The notes beneath the pieces are model-generated. The model was not told the origin of the DNA. It searched no databases and saw only the letters and a program-made list of their open reading frames with translations. This document shows, piece by piece, positions 19,266 through 29,284 of a stretch of DNA of 50,727 nt. Within the stretch, counting starts at the first letter, position 1. The number at the start of each line of letters is the position of its first letter. A program made the position numbers and the translations under genes. Source of the DNA: Seminavis robusta (lineage: Eukaryota > Bacillariophyta > Bacillariophyceae > Naviculales > Naviculaceae). The stretch lies in the NCBI GenBank assembly GCA_903772945.1, contig CAICTM010000734.1, positions 1-50,727 on the forward strand, in the 5' to 3' direction.

Positions 19266-19552
19266 CCTCGGCAGTCTTGCTGCCAGAGCCCTCAACCCCT
19301 TTAATTGTTTTTCCTGCTACGGTGGTGCGGAGCTGTGTAAACTCGGCAGAAAGGTTTTAGTGTAGAAGCAGATACCCCTATTAGCTAGCTAGCTAGAAGC
19401 AGATACCTCTAGCTAGTGCTTAGCTAGTGCTTAACTTATTTAGTTTTTGCTGACTTATTTATATTCTAACCCTACCCTTATACCTGCAGGGACCACCATC
19501 GCAGGAAAAACAATTAAAGGGGTTGAGGGCTCTGGCAGCAAGACTGCCGAGG
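19266..19552. repeat. perfect 52-bp inverted repeat A/A'
   Basis: Arm A is 19266-19317 and A' is 19501-19552. A begins CCTCGGCAGTCTTGCTGCCA and ends AATTGTTTTTCCTGC. A' is its exact reverse complement over 52 bp, and partial pairing continues inward through GGTGGT/ACCACC. The spacer is 183 bp and includes the whole left arm of repeat B. Confidence 0.93.
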
Positions 19553-19862
19553 TTAAGTATCCTAGGATGGTGCTTTAAACCAGCTAAAGCTATTTACATG
19601 CATCCTAGTAGGGGGAAGCCAGTGAAAGCTATCATAGATATAACTTGTATTCTACCTAGCTAGGGGTATCTGCTTCTAGCTTGCTATGAGAATCTGCTTC
19701 TAGCTAGGGGGGGATCTGCTTCTCGCTAGCTAAGCGCAAGTTAAGCACTAGCTAGCTAAGCACTAGAGGTATCTGCTTCTAGCTAGCTCTAGCTAGCTAG
19801 CTAATAGAGGTATCTGCTTCTACACTGAAACCTTTCTGCCGAGGTTACACAGCTCCGCTGGC
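19326..19862. repeat. imperfect inverted repeat B/B' of about 110 bp
   Basis: Arm B is about 19329-19437 and B' about 19738-19859. Matching parts include GGAGCTGTGTAA, CTCGGCAGAAAGGTTT, AGTGTAGAAGCAGATACC, TATTAGCTAGC and AGTGCTTAACTT against their reverse complements. The motif AGAAGCAGATACC recurs about seven times in both orientations across 19361-19822. B starts inside the A-A' loop and B' lies outside it, so A and B interlock. Confidence 0.85.
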
Positions 19863-20384
19863 TTAAACAAATACCGTACGACTGTACAGCTTGTGGCTGG
19901 CTTACAACCTCCACTCGGTTTGCGTGGTTTCCCCAAGACTTAATTAAGCCCGCACATTCTGACATGGAGCAACTCCAAGGCGGACATGGCTGTATCGTAC
20001 GATCCGAGGTTATCGATGGTGCCATGCAGTCTGCCTCTGCTGAGATGTCTGGCTGTGGCAATCAAAATAGGAAGCCAACTACTAGAGCCCATTCGCACAC
20101 ATAGTCCACTGAAACCACATCGTAACTCGCTTTCACATCTCACTCATCGTGGTCCAATATCTATCGGTTGTCCATACCGCATGTTCGCACCAGTTCTGTG
20201 CCTCGACTAAGTTATTGTGCTCAAGTTGATCTATTCCAGTATACATAATAGTTCGAGAAGCTTCTCTGCCGCGATTCTGGTATTCGCTACGTCGATCGGT
20301 GAAACAGAAAGATATCTAGATCTCGCAAAACAACTCGAAAAGAGAAAAAAGGCAACGGCTTTTGAAAAACAAGAATCTTTGAAA

Positions 20385-22214
20385 ATGTTGCATGCGGGGC
20401 ACTGTGCTTGGCAGCAGCCTAGGAGGAGCGTGGCCATCATGTCATTGCTACTACTAGTGATGCTTACTAATACCGATGGCGTCCATGCTAGTGTTTCCTC
20501 CACGGTGTGCAATGACATTGCGAACCTTCCCGAAGTGAATGCTTCTCACGTGTTTTGTGATTTGGACGAATTTGACGACGCGGTTGGTGGATGGGAGTTT
20601 GGATACCCACCATGCAATGAGATTTCGAACACTGTGGGAATGGTTGTTTCTCCCAGCAGCAGTGAGGAAGTGGCGGCTGTCGTGGGTTACATCTACAATC
20701 ACAACACCAACATGGAGGATACGAAAGACAAATTGAAACTCAGTGTCCGCAGTGGTGGCCATTCGGGCACTTGCAACAGCATCATCGAGGGATCCATTCA
20801 CTTGGATTTGCGTCAATTGAACAACTTGGACATCATCCCCAATACTCTGGATGAGAACCCTCACAATAAAGAAACAAACTTGCTGCAAATGGGCACAGGA
20901 AACACCTTTGCAGATATCTTCGAAGTTGTGGATCTGAACGAGTACACTCTTCTTTATGGCACATGTCACAGCGTGGGTGTCGGGGGCTTCTACCTTCATG
21001 GAGGCAATTATCCCATGTCCAAGTTTTATGGCTGGGGCAATGAGACCATTCGTGCCATGACTGTTGTAACAGCCAATGGGACAGTACTCAAGTTTAAGGA
21101 ATCTCGTCAACGGCTTTTGGACACTAATGAAGAAATCACGGAACAAGTAGATACACGGGACATGGCGAACAACTCGACTGCCTTTTCAACAAACTCAACA
21201 AGTGATGGATCCTTACCACCCATTTATTCTCGGGATCCTGTCCTAATCTACGACGCAGATGACAATCCACTGAACGAGGCTGATTCATTGCACTACCAAG
21301 ATCTCTGGACAGCATTGAGGGTAGCAGGGTCTAGCTTTGGAATTGTCACAGAATTGACCATTCAGATGTATGAGACTCCAACGCCATTCTTTTGGCAAAT
21401 TGGGGTGAACTTGACACTGCAGGAAGAATTGGATATTCTGGAAGATGCCATTCATGATGAGACAGTTGTGCTTGCCTGGGGGCGCACCCAGTTTGGGCCA
21501 GGTGTCCTCATGGCAAGGACAAATATCAACGACCCCACCGACAAGGATGAGAGTTTTGAGGCGTGTCTGGTATGGCTAGATGAATGGTTTTTGCGGCAGG
21601 GGATTGATGATTGGAGGACAACAAGATTCGCCAAAGGCTTGACCCAAACAGTAAACTTGGTCTTCCAGGGCAGACTTGATTTGACTGATTTTGGGCCTGG
21701 GGGCAAGGATGGATGGGCCACCTCTAATGTGGTGTTTCGTGCAGACATCCCAGAGAGGAATGAGATTCTCTCCTGGTATCAGCAACAGCACGTCCTCAAT
21801 GCATCAGACTGTCTTTTGTTGGTGCAGTACATGCGTTCTACTGTTACACAAGAGCCTCAGCTTGGTGTCGAGTTTTCTTGTGGCCCACGACAGTTGTATA
21901 AAGAAATGATGCGACAAGTTGAGAGAGAGGTGCAAGCAAGATATCCGGATTCTACCAGAAGGTATGTAAATTCGCCTATAGACATGGGGAATGATGTGGA
22001 GAACCGGAACATTGTCGCGAGGTATTACCCTCATCATGAAGCCCTCATTGGTATCAAGAGGAAACATGATCCAAGTCATGTGTTTGATCCCTTCCAGGGT
22101 ATCTCAACTGATGAGCATTACTGGGAAAACCGGGAGGAAAGCATTGGTGCAGTTGTTCTGGGTCCTTTTCCTGTGATCGTAGCAGTTGTCCTTGGCATAC
22201 TTGGTCTGTTCTAG
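20385..22214 (+). CDS. secreted BBE-like FAD-linked oxidase
   Basis: A 609-residue protein. The ATG at 20385 is chosen because it opens a signal peptide (basic QQPRRS, then a hydrophobic run to about 32); the open frame continues upstream with no ATG. The FAD_binding_4 (PCMH/VAO) domain has RSGGHSGTC, with H126 as expected histidyl-flavin site, and YGTCHSVGVGGF, with C194 where berberine-bridge-type enzymes attach FAD a second time through cysteine. So bicovalent flavin is predicted. The C-terminal BBE motif is present: YYPHHEALIGIKRKHDPSHV then FDPFQG. The protein ends with a hydrophobic tail (VVLGPFPVIVAVVLGILGLF), suggesting a membrane or GPI anchor. Family members oxidise alcohols, sugars or alkaloid-like substrates using O2. 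The substrate here is unknown. Several NxS/T sites fit secretion. Confidence 0.87.
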   Translation: MLHAGHCAWQQPRRSVAIMSLLLLVMLTNTDGVHASVSSTVCNDIANLPEVNASHVFCDLDEFDDAVGGWEFGYPPCNEISNTVGMVVSPSSSEEVAAVVGYIYNHNTNMEDTKDKLKLSVRSGGHSGTCNSIIEGSIHLDLRQLNNLDIIPNTLDENPHNKETNLLQMGTGNTFADIFEVVDLNEYTLLYGTCHSVGVGGFYLHGGNYPMSKFYGWGNETIRAMTVVTANGTVLKFKESRQRLLDTNEEITEQVDTRDMANNSTAFSTNSTSDGSLPPIYSRDPVLIYDADDNPLNEADSLHYQDLWTALRVAGSSFGIVTELTIQMYETPTPFFWQIGVNLTLQEELDILEDAIHDETVVLAWGRTQFGPGVLMARTNINDPTDKDESFEACLVWLDEWFLRQGIDDWRTTRFAKGLTQTVNLVFQGRLDLTDFGPGGKDGWATSNVVFRADIPERNEILSWYQQQHVLNASDCLLLVQYMRSTVTQEPQLGVEFSCGPRQLYKEMMRQVEREVQARYPDSTRRYVNSPIDMGNDVENRNIVARYYPHHEALIGIKRKHDPSHVFDPFQGISTDEHYWENREESIGAVVLGPFPVIVAVVLGILGLF

Positions 22215-22719
22215 ATGAATGAAACGTGTCTCAAGGAAAGCAATAATTGTATGTTGTAGTTCTATTCTAATACGCTGGCATATTTCGCCAGTTCTAGTTT
22301 GATTTCGATACATGTTTTTAGCTAGTTATCTCTTGACCAGGACCAGCCTCGGAGCGACGAAAAAAGTACGCTGGGAGTACACCCCCAGCTGCTGCAACCT
22401 CAGTGCAAACCAAAGCACCCTGCCCAGACCGATCGCAGAATTGAAAGTCGCAAGTCGGTCGTCTCCTCGACAGTCTTGAAGGCGAAACAGTTGTTCCCTC
22501 GAACCCACCGATCGTTCAATTACCCTTCAAGGTGAGTCGGTGAATGCAAGTTGCACTCCTGTGTACGGCAGCCAACAGTTGAAGAGCCTTTCTCGATCTT
22601 TATGTGAGATGTAGACTGCATACAAAAGATATATTGCTTAATAAATGAAGATGTCCGCTACCGCAAAACTAAAGGGTATCATCTATATCAAACACAGTCG
22701 AGTGGTTGAGTCTGCATGC
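22215..22719. other. convergent intergenic region
   Basis: Between the stop codons of the BBE-like oxidase (+) and the CRAL-TRIO/DUF6824 gene (-). A 60-codon minus frame at 22326-22508 has no family features. Nothing else is seen. Confidence 0.5.
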
Positions 22720-24036
22720 TCACACCTTGGCCGATATCCGCCGACGCCGAAAAAAGTGGGCAATCTTGCATCGAGCAGTCTCCTCATCCACCTCTACCCA
22801 CTCACCATTCCCCTCATGGGAAATGAGAAAACGGCCCTTCGACTCTTTGATTTGCGCCACAATCTCTTTGGTAATCTTTGTCTTTTCTTTTTTGTTGGCT
22901 TTTTCGTACTCGTCAAATCTCATTTCGACAAGATGCTTGGCCCTTAGGTTTCCAGCGTGCACTCGTGTATCACGACCGCGCCCAAAGAGAACATCAAAGC
23001 GCCTGGGAATGACGCATAGAATTTTTGGGTTCATGGCTGTTTCCTTTTTCCGTTGGATTTCAATCCATTGTCGATGCCATGTGCAATCCAGTGTTTGTTC
23101 ATTGTTGATTGGAAATTCGTGTGTGGGGATGCCATAGGTTTGGAGCTTGAACAAGACATCAGATTGGGACCCAGCATGAACCCGTAAGCGATGCCGGAAG
23201 GAATCATCGGAGAAGACAGATGCTCCATGTAGCCAATAATGCATGTCATGATCGTCATGATCATAGCAATAGTGCTCGACAGCTGTTCTTTGGCAAGCTC
23301 CATCGATAAAGATATTGGCGAGTTCTTTCATGACATCCAAGTTTATGGTATTTCCATATTTTCCCAAACCATAGTCGACGCAGACAAGTCCCATTTCTGC
23401 CACGCCTTCTTCAGCCATGACTGCTCGCAAAAAATACCAGCTGGCGCGACAAACGCTATTAGTGACTTTGTTATAGGCACCATATCCTGGGGCACAAAAG
23501 AGCACTACTCGGCCTGCAGTATCTCGACTGGGCAGAACTTGTGTACAACCGATTTCCAGATATTCCATGTCTTCTTTCGTCAAATCACTCATCAAAATGT
23601 CCCTGCCCAGCACCTCACCGGACCCAAACAACTTCTTTTTGTTTACAAAATGCTGAATCATTTGATCTGCTGTCAGCTTGGGATCCCACTCATTGGCTAG
23701 CAGAAACTTCGTACGGAGTCCCTTGACATACTCTGGATTCAGAGAAACAGCACTGTTGTAGGCAGACTTGCGAGGCTCGTCATCACTAATACTTTCCAAT
23801 GCCACATCCAATGCTTCTAGCTTTTGCTGCTGTTCCTTGAGGTCGGTTGCTTGGGAAATACTGGGGAGACCGTGGATATCGAACACCAATTTTTCACGGT
23901 CGTCCAGGGAAAGCTTCTCAAAGTCCAAATCCAGTGCTGTCTGGGCTATCAAAACCTCTTCCAAAGTGTCAGGAAACTTATCACCTGACAAGCCGTGCTG
24001 CTCGGCAAAGGCCGCGGAGAACGCCTTCTTGCCCAT
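22720..24036 (-). CDS. CRAL-TRIO-like protein fused to DUF6824
   Basis: A 438-residue protein starting at the ATG at 24036; the frame opens further upstream only at GTG. The N-terminal two-thirds look CRAL-TRIO-like: LRTKFLLANEWDPKLTADQ (helical N-lobe), then LFGSGEVLGRDI, DLTKEDMEYLEIGCTQVLP, a strand AGRVVLFCAPG, then RTAVEHYCYDHDDHD in the ligand-pocket region and RLRVHAGSQSD. The C-terminal 90 residues are a DUF6824 domain, recognised by DVLFGRGRDTRVHAGN, an AxKKEKTxIxxEIVxQIK helix and GRFL....GEWVEVDEETARCKI. DUF6824 is widespread in diatoms and of unknown function; its basic, compact form suggests nucleic-acid binding (inference). The fusion suggests a lipid-sensing regulator, but this is a guess. 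It shares a 568-bp divergent upstream region with LSM12. Confidence 0.75.
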   Translation of the reverse strand: MGKKAFSAAFAEQHGLSGDKFPDTLEEVLIAQTALDLDFEKLSLDDREKLVFDIHGLPSISQATDLKEQQQKLEALDVALESISDDEPRKSAYNSAVSLNPEYVKGLRTKFLLANEWDPKLTADQMIQHFVNKKKLFGSGEVLGRDILMSDLTKEDMEYLEIGCTQVLPSRDTAGRVVLFCAPGYGAYNKVTNSVCRASWYFLRAVMAEEGVAEMGLVCVDYGLGKYGNTINLDVMKELANIFIDGACQRTAVEHYCYDHDDHDMHYWLHGASVFSDDSFRHRLRVHAGSQSDVLFKLQTYGIPTHEFPINNEQTLDCTWHRQWIEIQRKKETAMNPKILCVIPRRFDVLFGRGRDTRVHAGNLRAKHLVEMRFDEYEKANKKEKTKITKEIVAQIKESKGRFLISHEGNGEWVEVDEETARCKIAHFFRRRRISAKV

Positions 24037-24604
24037 GGTCTCTTCCTCCTCGTTGCTGCTTCTTCCCACGAAATAAACAAAGACGTCCTACTCCGGATTA
24101 TGGGGCTAGCGTAGCGTGGACAATGGATGCCAGAGGTGGAGTGCAAGAAGCAAGCAAAATGGTGGAAACGATTGCTTTTTGTTCTTCCTGATTTTGAGAC
24201 AAATGATCGAAAGTTAGTCGTGACATCTTCAAGGCGCATTGTCATAAGGAATTTTAAAGGTAGTTCAGGTATACTAGTAAACTGAAATTGCTCTGATGCT
24301 TTTATTGTTACCGCATCTACCTTATTTCCAAAGTTGTTGCGGTTCGGTGCGAAATTCTGGTATCCTTCTTGTTTATTATTAACGTTTTCTAAACACCGAA
24401 AGCTGAGATCTAGCCCTAACGCTGCTGTAGCTGAGCCTTCCTTCCAAACGAAACCGCCAACAGCAACCACACATCTGCAGCCGCCACCACGCTGAAGCAA
24501 CGGCACTCGGGGTGGATAGTGGCACTGCCGAAGATCCTAGCTCGACAAAGTTGGAGACAGACTGATCCCAGGGAAGCCTATCACAGACCGTAGCAGCCAC
24601 GACA
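24037..24604. promoter_or_regulatory. 568-bp divergent promoter region
   Basis: Separates the start codons of the CRAL-TRIO/DUF6824 gene (-) and LSM12 (+), so it must carry both upstream regions. No TATA box or defined operator could be identified by eye. Confidence 0.45.
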
Positions 24605-25335
24605 ATGGCATCTACCACAAAAGCCCGCAAGGGTGGCCCCAATAGCAATAATTCGGCCAAGGGCACCACTCTCTTGTCTGTGCGGTATCCAGTAAATTCC
24701 AGTTGGGAGTTCACTCTACCCAACGATGAGATTGCGGCTGGGACCGTGTACTGCACGGATGAGACTTCCCAACTAATTGTGCTTCAAAAATCTCTGGTGC
24801 ATACAACTCTGACGTTTGAAGTTCGGATGGTGCAGGTATTGAGCATAAAGGGAGAAAAACTTATAAGTAGTAGCGCCGAGAACAGCGCCAACAAAGGAGA
24901 TGCATCACTGTCAAAACCACTGCCGGTTATCGAACGAAAGCTGCTCGACGATAGAGAAAAAAGAGCAATTCGCCTGGCGGAAGAAAGCTTCCGCCACATA
25001 AACCAAAATGTGAGTGCAAGAGCTAGCTAGGTTCCATCCAGCTATCCATCCATTGATCATTTTCATTTTTCTCATTCTGCTATGCTCTTACCCCACTCAA
25101 TAATATGATGATGCTAAAGGCAACTCCCCAAGGACAAGCAATATTTGATAGGCTTTTAAAAGCATGCAATGAAGTTACCTGGGAAGGAAAGTCTATCTTG
25201 GTGTTAGGACAGATTCAGGTTGATCCTCCCTACGCTCAAGAAAACTGCAAAGTGATTTCCAAGGGCAGTGGCGCCGAAGGAAGTCTAGACCGTGTGAAGA
25301 AAATCGTGGCAGCTGCAGCTTCAGGTGGTTTTTGA
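24605..25335 (+). CDS. LSM12: LSM12-like RNA-binding protein (two exons)
   Basis: Exons 24605-25009 and 25120-25335, with a 110-nt GT-AG intron (donor GTGAGT, acceptor CTAAAG). Total 621 nt, 206 residues. The N-terminal Lsm-like fold contains LPNDEIAAGTVYCTDETSQ and the strand LIVLQK. The C-terminal anticodon-binding-like (AD) domain begins around the splice join (INQN-ATPQGQAIFDRL) and includes VTWEGKSILVLGQIQVDPPY, the signature strand and PPY motif of LSM12. LSM12 binds RNA-associated complexes (ataxin-2/Pbp1 partners in yeast and animals) and acts in translation and mRNA metabolism. The spliced join is in frame and restores the NxTPxG motif; without splicing the frame ends at 25030. The length is normal for the family. 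Confidence 0.9.
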
Positions 25336-25497
25336 CACTGTTGATCATTGGCGTGGATCATCATACTTCAACGTCTAGTCGACTCGGGTGGCTGCAACTA
25401 TCTGTTCGGTCTACATGCTTGCTGATAGTACAATAACACTGTACGTAGTGTCTCCAGTTGCTCACGGCACTGCTTTTGAAACCTGTACGGTATTCTT

Positions 25498-25528
<31 letters not shown>

Positions 25529-25869
25529 GGGAGAGCATGGAAATTGGTTGCCTGCTCTATCCAAAGAATGAACTTCTGGAGCCGGTACACGTAGCTTCAG
25601 GGGAAGCAATAGAGTCTGTTTGGCAAAGTAGGAATGAGAAAAGGCAGGCTAATTGGTTTTGCTTCTGTATCCTTTTCGGAGGGCTCAACTTGTTGCCGTA
25701 GCACCCGACTTACTGATCCTCACTGCTATCATACCGGTAGCTAGAGCAGTATCTCGGAATCGAGAAGGCTTGGATGGAGCTATCTTTTCGAGCAGGTCCC
25801 GAACTGGTTAAAATCTACGATGATATACTATCTGATGACAAAGCTTTGCTCCAGCGCGGGGGTAGGACT
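25336..25869. other. intergenic region with GGCT microsatellite
   Basis: A (GGCT)n tract of about six units lies at 25499-25526. No gene is seen. Confidence 0.6.
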
Positions 25870-27002
25870 TGAGTTGGCCTCTACCGCTTTGGGGGTCTAC
25901 CAAAACGAGTTGCAAGTGCCAGAGGAAAGGCTCGCAAAATATACCGTGTGGACTCGACTCACCGGATATGGTGGAATGGCGGTCATGGTCATGGATGGAG
26001 ACGTTGTGTGGGATTAGGCCACGGTGGACGCAATTGCAAACCGGAAAGCGCAAGACGAGTACACCGCAACCGCGACCAGGGATGATCTGCAATAAGAGGC
26101 TTGCTGCTGCTGAAAGACGTATTCCCCAATCCGGAGGACGAAAAGGGAATTCTTTTTTCTGTCTTACGAAGAGCATGCATCAACCACAGTTAGTTACTGT
26201 CGAGTTCAACAACTCCAACGAGGTCTTGGAAGGATCGGCGTCCCTTGGAGGTTCGCCAGATCATGGGCGAGGGCTTGGAGGACCCCTGAACTTTTGCGTC
26301 TCCTTGTGCTATTGAGGTAAGTGCAGGCATCCAAGGCTCGGAACTGGAAAAAGGTGGTAGATACAGGCGAACACTAAGGATCACGGTCGCACCGTTGTCG
26401 TTGGATTCGCAACCCGCCACACCGAAGACGTCTTCTACACGACGCCCATCCACGGACAAAATGTGTGGGCCATTTTCTCCCTGCCGAGGTTCCATCCTCG
26501 GATGGTTCCGATGGCCTCATTCGTCGTGGAAGTGCCAAGCTCACGGAAACCACGATTTCCTCTAGATTTCCCAAAGAAGGCTTGTTGAAACTCACACCTG
26601 CCGAGGAGACTGCAGAGGTGGGCTTATTCGACTGTCATAACCTTGACCTTCTCTCTTCCAGTGCCAACAGGCTAACTCGTAGCAATTCTTGGTGATGCGG
26701 CTGATCCACAGACACGCTACAAGGGGCAAGGTCTGAACATGCCCATGGCGGATGCGTTTGTTTGCGCAACCAACTCGGATTGCAAACTCCATGGAAGCAA
26801 GATGGTGAAATGGCGGGCAACGCTATTTCGTTTTTACGACTCCAAGGAACGCCGTGAAAGTGCCAAGAAGGTCGTCCTCCAGGATCACCATTCATGTTAC
26901 TACCAACTCGTTCATCTGTTGGCTCATTCGCGTGGTTCTCCAATGTCGGAAGTCGAAAGTATCGATATGGCCAACAAGGATTTCTTTGCGGATCCGAAAT
27001 AA
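25870..27002 (+). pseudogene. decayed FAD-dependent monooxygenase
   Basis: Coding traces of one enzyme are spread over several frames. The C-terminal frame (about 26665-27002) has LVAILGDAADPQTRYKGQGL then NMPMADAF, the second FAD motif (GDAAHxxxPxxGQGxNxxxxDA) of PHBH/UbiH-type monooxygenases; the usual His after GDAA is Asp here. Upstream, SYEEHASTTV in one frame is continued by VTVEFNNSNEVLEG in another, matching the 'sYeedxxxVtvxFxdGsevxxd' segment of the family. GQNVWAIFSLP is in a third arrangement. At least three frame changes and in-frame stops separate these pieces, and no GT-AG set I tried joins them. I therefore call it a pseudogene; a more intron-rich functional gene is the alternative. 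The N-terminal Rossmann motif GxGxxG is not visible. Confidence 0.55.
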
Positions 27003-28217
27003 ACGTGAAACGAAAAAGCCCGAGCGATCCTGATTTGCGCGCCATTTCGATACGAATCCTGTTCTGTGATCGTGTGCGATGTACTAGTACTCTTTTTCAA
27101 AAGTAGCTCTTACATACCGTTCTTTTTAGTTTGGTTTTGGACTTGGTACAAGGAACTCGTGTTTTCCCTTGCCAGCCAGCCAGTCATTGACGCCATTCCG
27201 GTGATCATCAGCCTGGATGGAAATGGCAGTCAGCGTAGCACCTTGGTCAATCTCCTCGGGATCCAATCACAGCAAAGATCTTACATGTAGAATGCCCAAC
27301 ACAAGAAAAAGTGAGATCCACGGAATGGTACGCCTCGAGTTTTCTAAACGAAATCACAGCCTTCGAGTCAGTCGCGGGTTTATGGTTGGATCGAGATTTG
27401 AACGATGGAGCAATGAAGGTGTGTTCAGTTTTGCAAGCTAGCTACAAGGAGTCACCATGTTAGATTGTTGATTGTCTCTAAAGGTTGTGGCACTCTAGCT
27501 AGTACGGTATTAATAGTATATCAAAGATTACCATTCATGTACGAGCCACAACAATTTGCCCAACAGGGCCAACCTTTTTGTGGTGGAAGCGATGGCCTTT
27601 TTGTCTCGCACGAGGAGGCAGCATTTAATTGTTAGAAAAAGAGAAATGAAGGACATGATGGCATGCTGTCTATGACCATACGGTTCTGTAAAAGACCCTC
27701 AGAGAACGTCCCTCAATAGCGTCTCTAACTCGTGGTGCTTCGAGGAAGACAGGATGTGCGTCGCTTCCGTGGAAGTGCAACGTGAAGTTAATTAGGTGAG
27801 CCAGGTGAGGAGGTCAAGCATGGTTCGAATTATTTATTTTTCTTAATTAAAGCGGAGTTCGGATTTTCGTTAACCGGAATGCTGTGGAAAAAAGGCTGGA
27901 TCTCCGAGTCACAGCACGTGCTAAACCGTATTGCTTTCACCACTGCTGTCACTACATTACTGAACTTACTTTCCCCGACGTTTTGGGGACTGCATGTCTG
28001 TATGGGCAATGGGGAGGAACGAGTCCACGGGCACTTGTACTCGTACTGGTAACAACTAACTCAACCAATCTCGCCACCCTTCCGTGCAAATAGCGACCGA
28101 CCTCTCCACGTTAGCTAGCTAGTAGCAGTAGCTATCGATAGAGCCCTCATAGCTACCGGTAGCCATACTGGTAGACAGAAGTAGGTACCGGTACAGTGCA
28201 GCCAAGCAGAAGTAACG
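27003..28217. other. intergenic region
   Basis: No gene is supported. AT-rich TTAATTAA occurs near 27843, and TAGCTAGCTAG plus ACCGGTA tracts lie just before the next gene (28110-28195). Confidence 0.5.
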
Positions 28218-29141
28218 ATGAGTGCGGCCGCCGGTTGGGAAGAAGAGGAGCAAGCTCAGGCTGATAAGACAGGAGGAGAGGCACACAAAGAGGAGCAGCT
28301 GACGATGCTGTTGACGGAAGAGGAGCGGAATCGAGCGTTGGAGATCAAGGCAGCTGTGGAGGCGGATGATCGAATTCGCAATCTGAGTGATTTCGAGTAT
28401 GTGCACTATGCGCTGACCCGAAAAAGTCCGGAGGAGACCATGGAGTCCCTGACGCATCGAGTGTACATGATGCAGTGCTTTCGCGAAGAATACAGAATCC
28501 AAGACACTTTCGAAGAAGGACTCGAGCTGATACATCAATACACACAGCAACAACCAGGTCTCGTGATTGACGTGCAACTCTTGGCATCATCCTACAACTA
28601 CTTGTCGGTAGAAGACTTTGCCAAATTCAATCCACGAGCGGTCAAAACACACGAAGATTATAGAATATTTACTGGTGGTTCATTTTATATGCTCCAGGCC
28701 CGGCAACCCAACTTTGCCGCCATTCGAGAAGGCATGCCATCCATGGTGGAATGTGAGGGAGCCAGCTTTGCCAATTTCGATTCCCACGTCACGGAACGAT
28801 ATCAGCACGAATTCTTTCTGCACTATCCATACAAAATGAAGGAGGTCTTTCTACTCAATTCACCCACCGTAGTCAATGTCTTTTTTGCCCTCATCAAGAG
28901 ATTCCTATCGGAAGAAACCGCCAAAGCATTCCACTTGGGACATCAAGTGGAGGGTTTGGAAGGGCAACGCATTGATACATTCTACAATACACCCACACGC
29001 AATATGATACGAAAAGTACTAGAGGCGCTTCAGATACGGTACAAAAACCAAGAGGAATTCTCCTTGGCACAATGTACCGGTGGGGAAGGATTGGATGGGT
29101 GGTGGGTCGACCAACTGGCGGAGGATTCAGAGCACTACTGA
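28218..29141 (+). CDS. CRAL-TRIO-like lipid-binding protein (paralogue 2)
   Basis: A 307-residue protein from an ATG, without introns. Like the gene at 7405-8400 it has an acidic N-terminus, then RALEIKAAVEADDRIRNLSD, an MQCFREEYRIQDTFEEGLEL helix region, and the CRAL-TRIO core. The core includes VECEGASFANFDSHVTERY, YPYKMKEVFLLNSPTVVNV and the LSEETAKAFHLGHQVEGLEG segment. The two paralogues align along almost their whole length but differ in the N-terminal acidic part and the last 25 residues; this one ends in an acidic EDSEHY. It is predicted cytosolic and binds a hydrophobic ligand (family knowledge). Only 143 bp separate its stop from the convergent leishmanolysin-like gene. Confidence 0.75.
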   Translation: MSAAAGWEEEEQAQADKTGGEAHKEEQLTMLLTEEERNRALEIKAAVEADDRIRNLSDFEYVHYALTRKSPEETMESLTHRVYMMQCFREEYRIQDTFEEGLELIHQYTQQQPGLVIDVQLLASSYNYLSVEDFAKFNPRAVKTHEDYRIFTGGSFYMLQARQPNFAAIREGMPSMVECEGASFANFDSHVTERYQHEFFLHYPYKMKEVFLLNSPTVVNVFFALIKRFLSEETAKAFHLGHQVEGLEGQRIDTFYNTPTRNMIRKVLEALQIRYKNQEEFSLAQCTGGEGLDGWWVDQLAEDSEHY

Positions 29142-29284
29142 TCTCGTGGCTTTACTAAATTTTTGATGGATGAACTGTATTATAGTGTAGTTACCAATTT
29201 GCTGGGTTACAAACGAAACAACAATACTTTTTGTTTTCCATTTCACCAGCAGCTGAACAGGAGGCCCCTTGGGTCACTAACTAC

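Larger units (their letters stand above)
17294..20384. other. 3-kb non-coding region rich in repeats
   Basis: Contains a foldback repeat (17545-17647), a direct repeat with GACAGTCGAGTCACCTTTT at 18459 and 18513, a tandem repeat of about 25 bp around 19073-19125, an imperfect palindrome at 19143-19212, and the interlocked inverted-repeat structure at 19266-19862. No gene is supported: open frames here are under 100 codons and overlap repeats. Confidence 0.6.

Noticed and set aside
20217..20384. Upstream extension of the BBE-like oxidase by 56 codons
   Set aside because: It begins with GTG, not ATG, and would hide the signal peptide that starts at the ATG at 20385.
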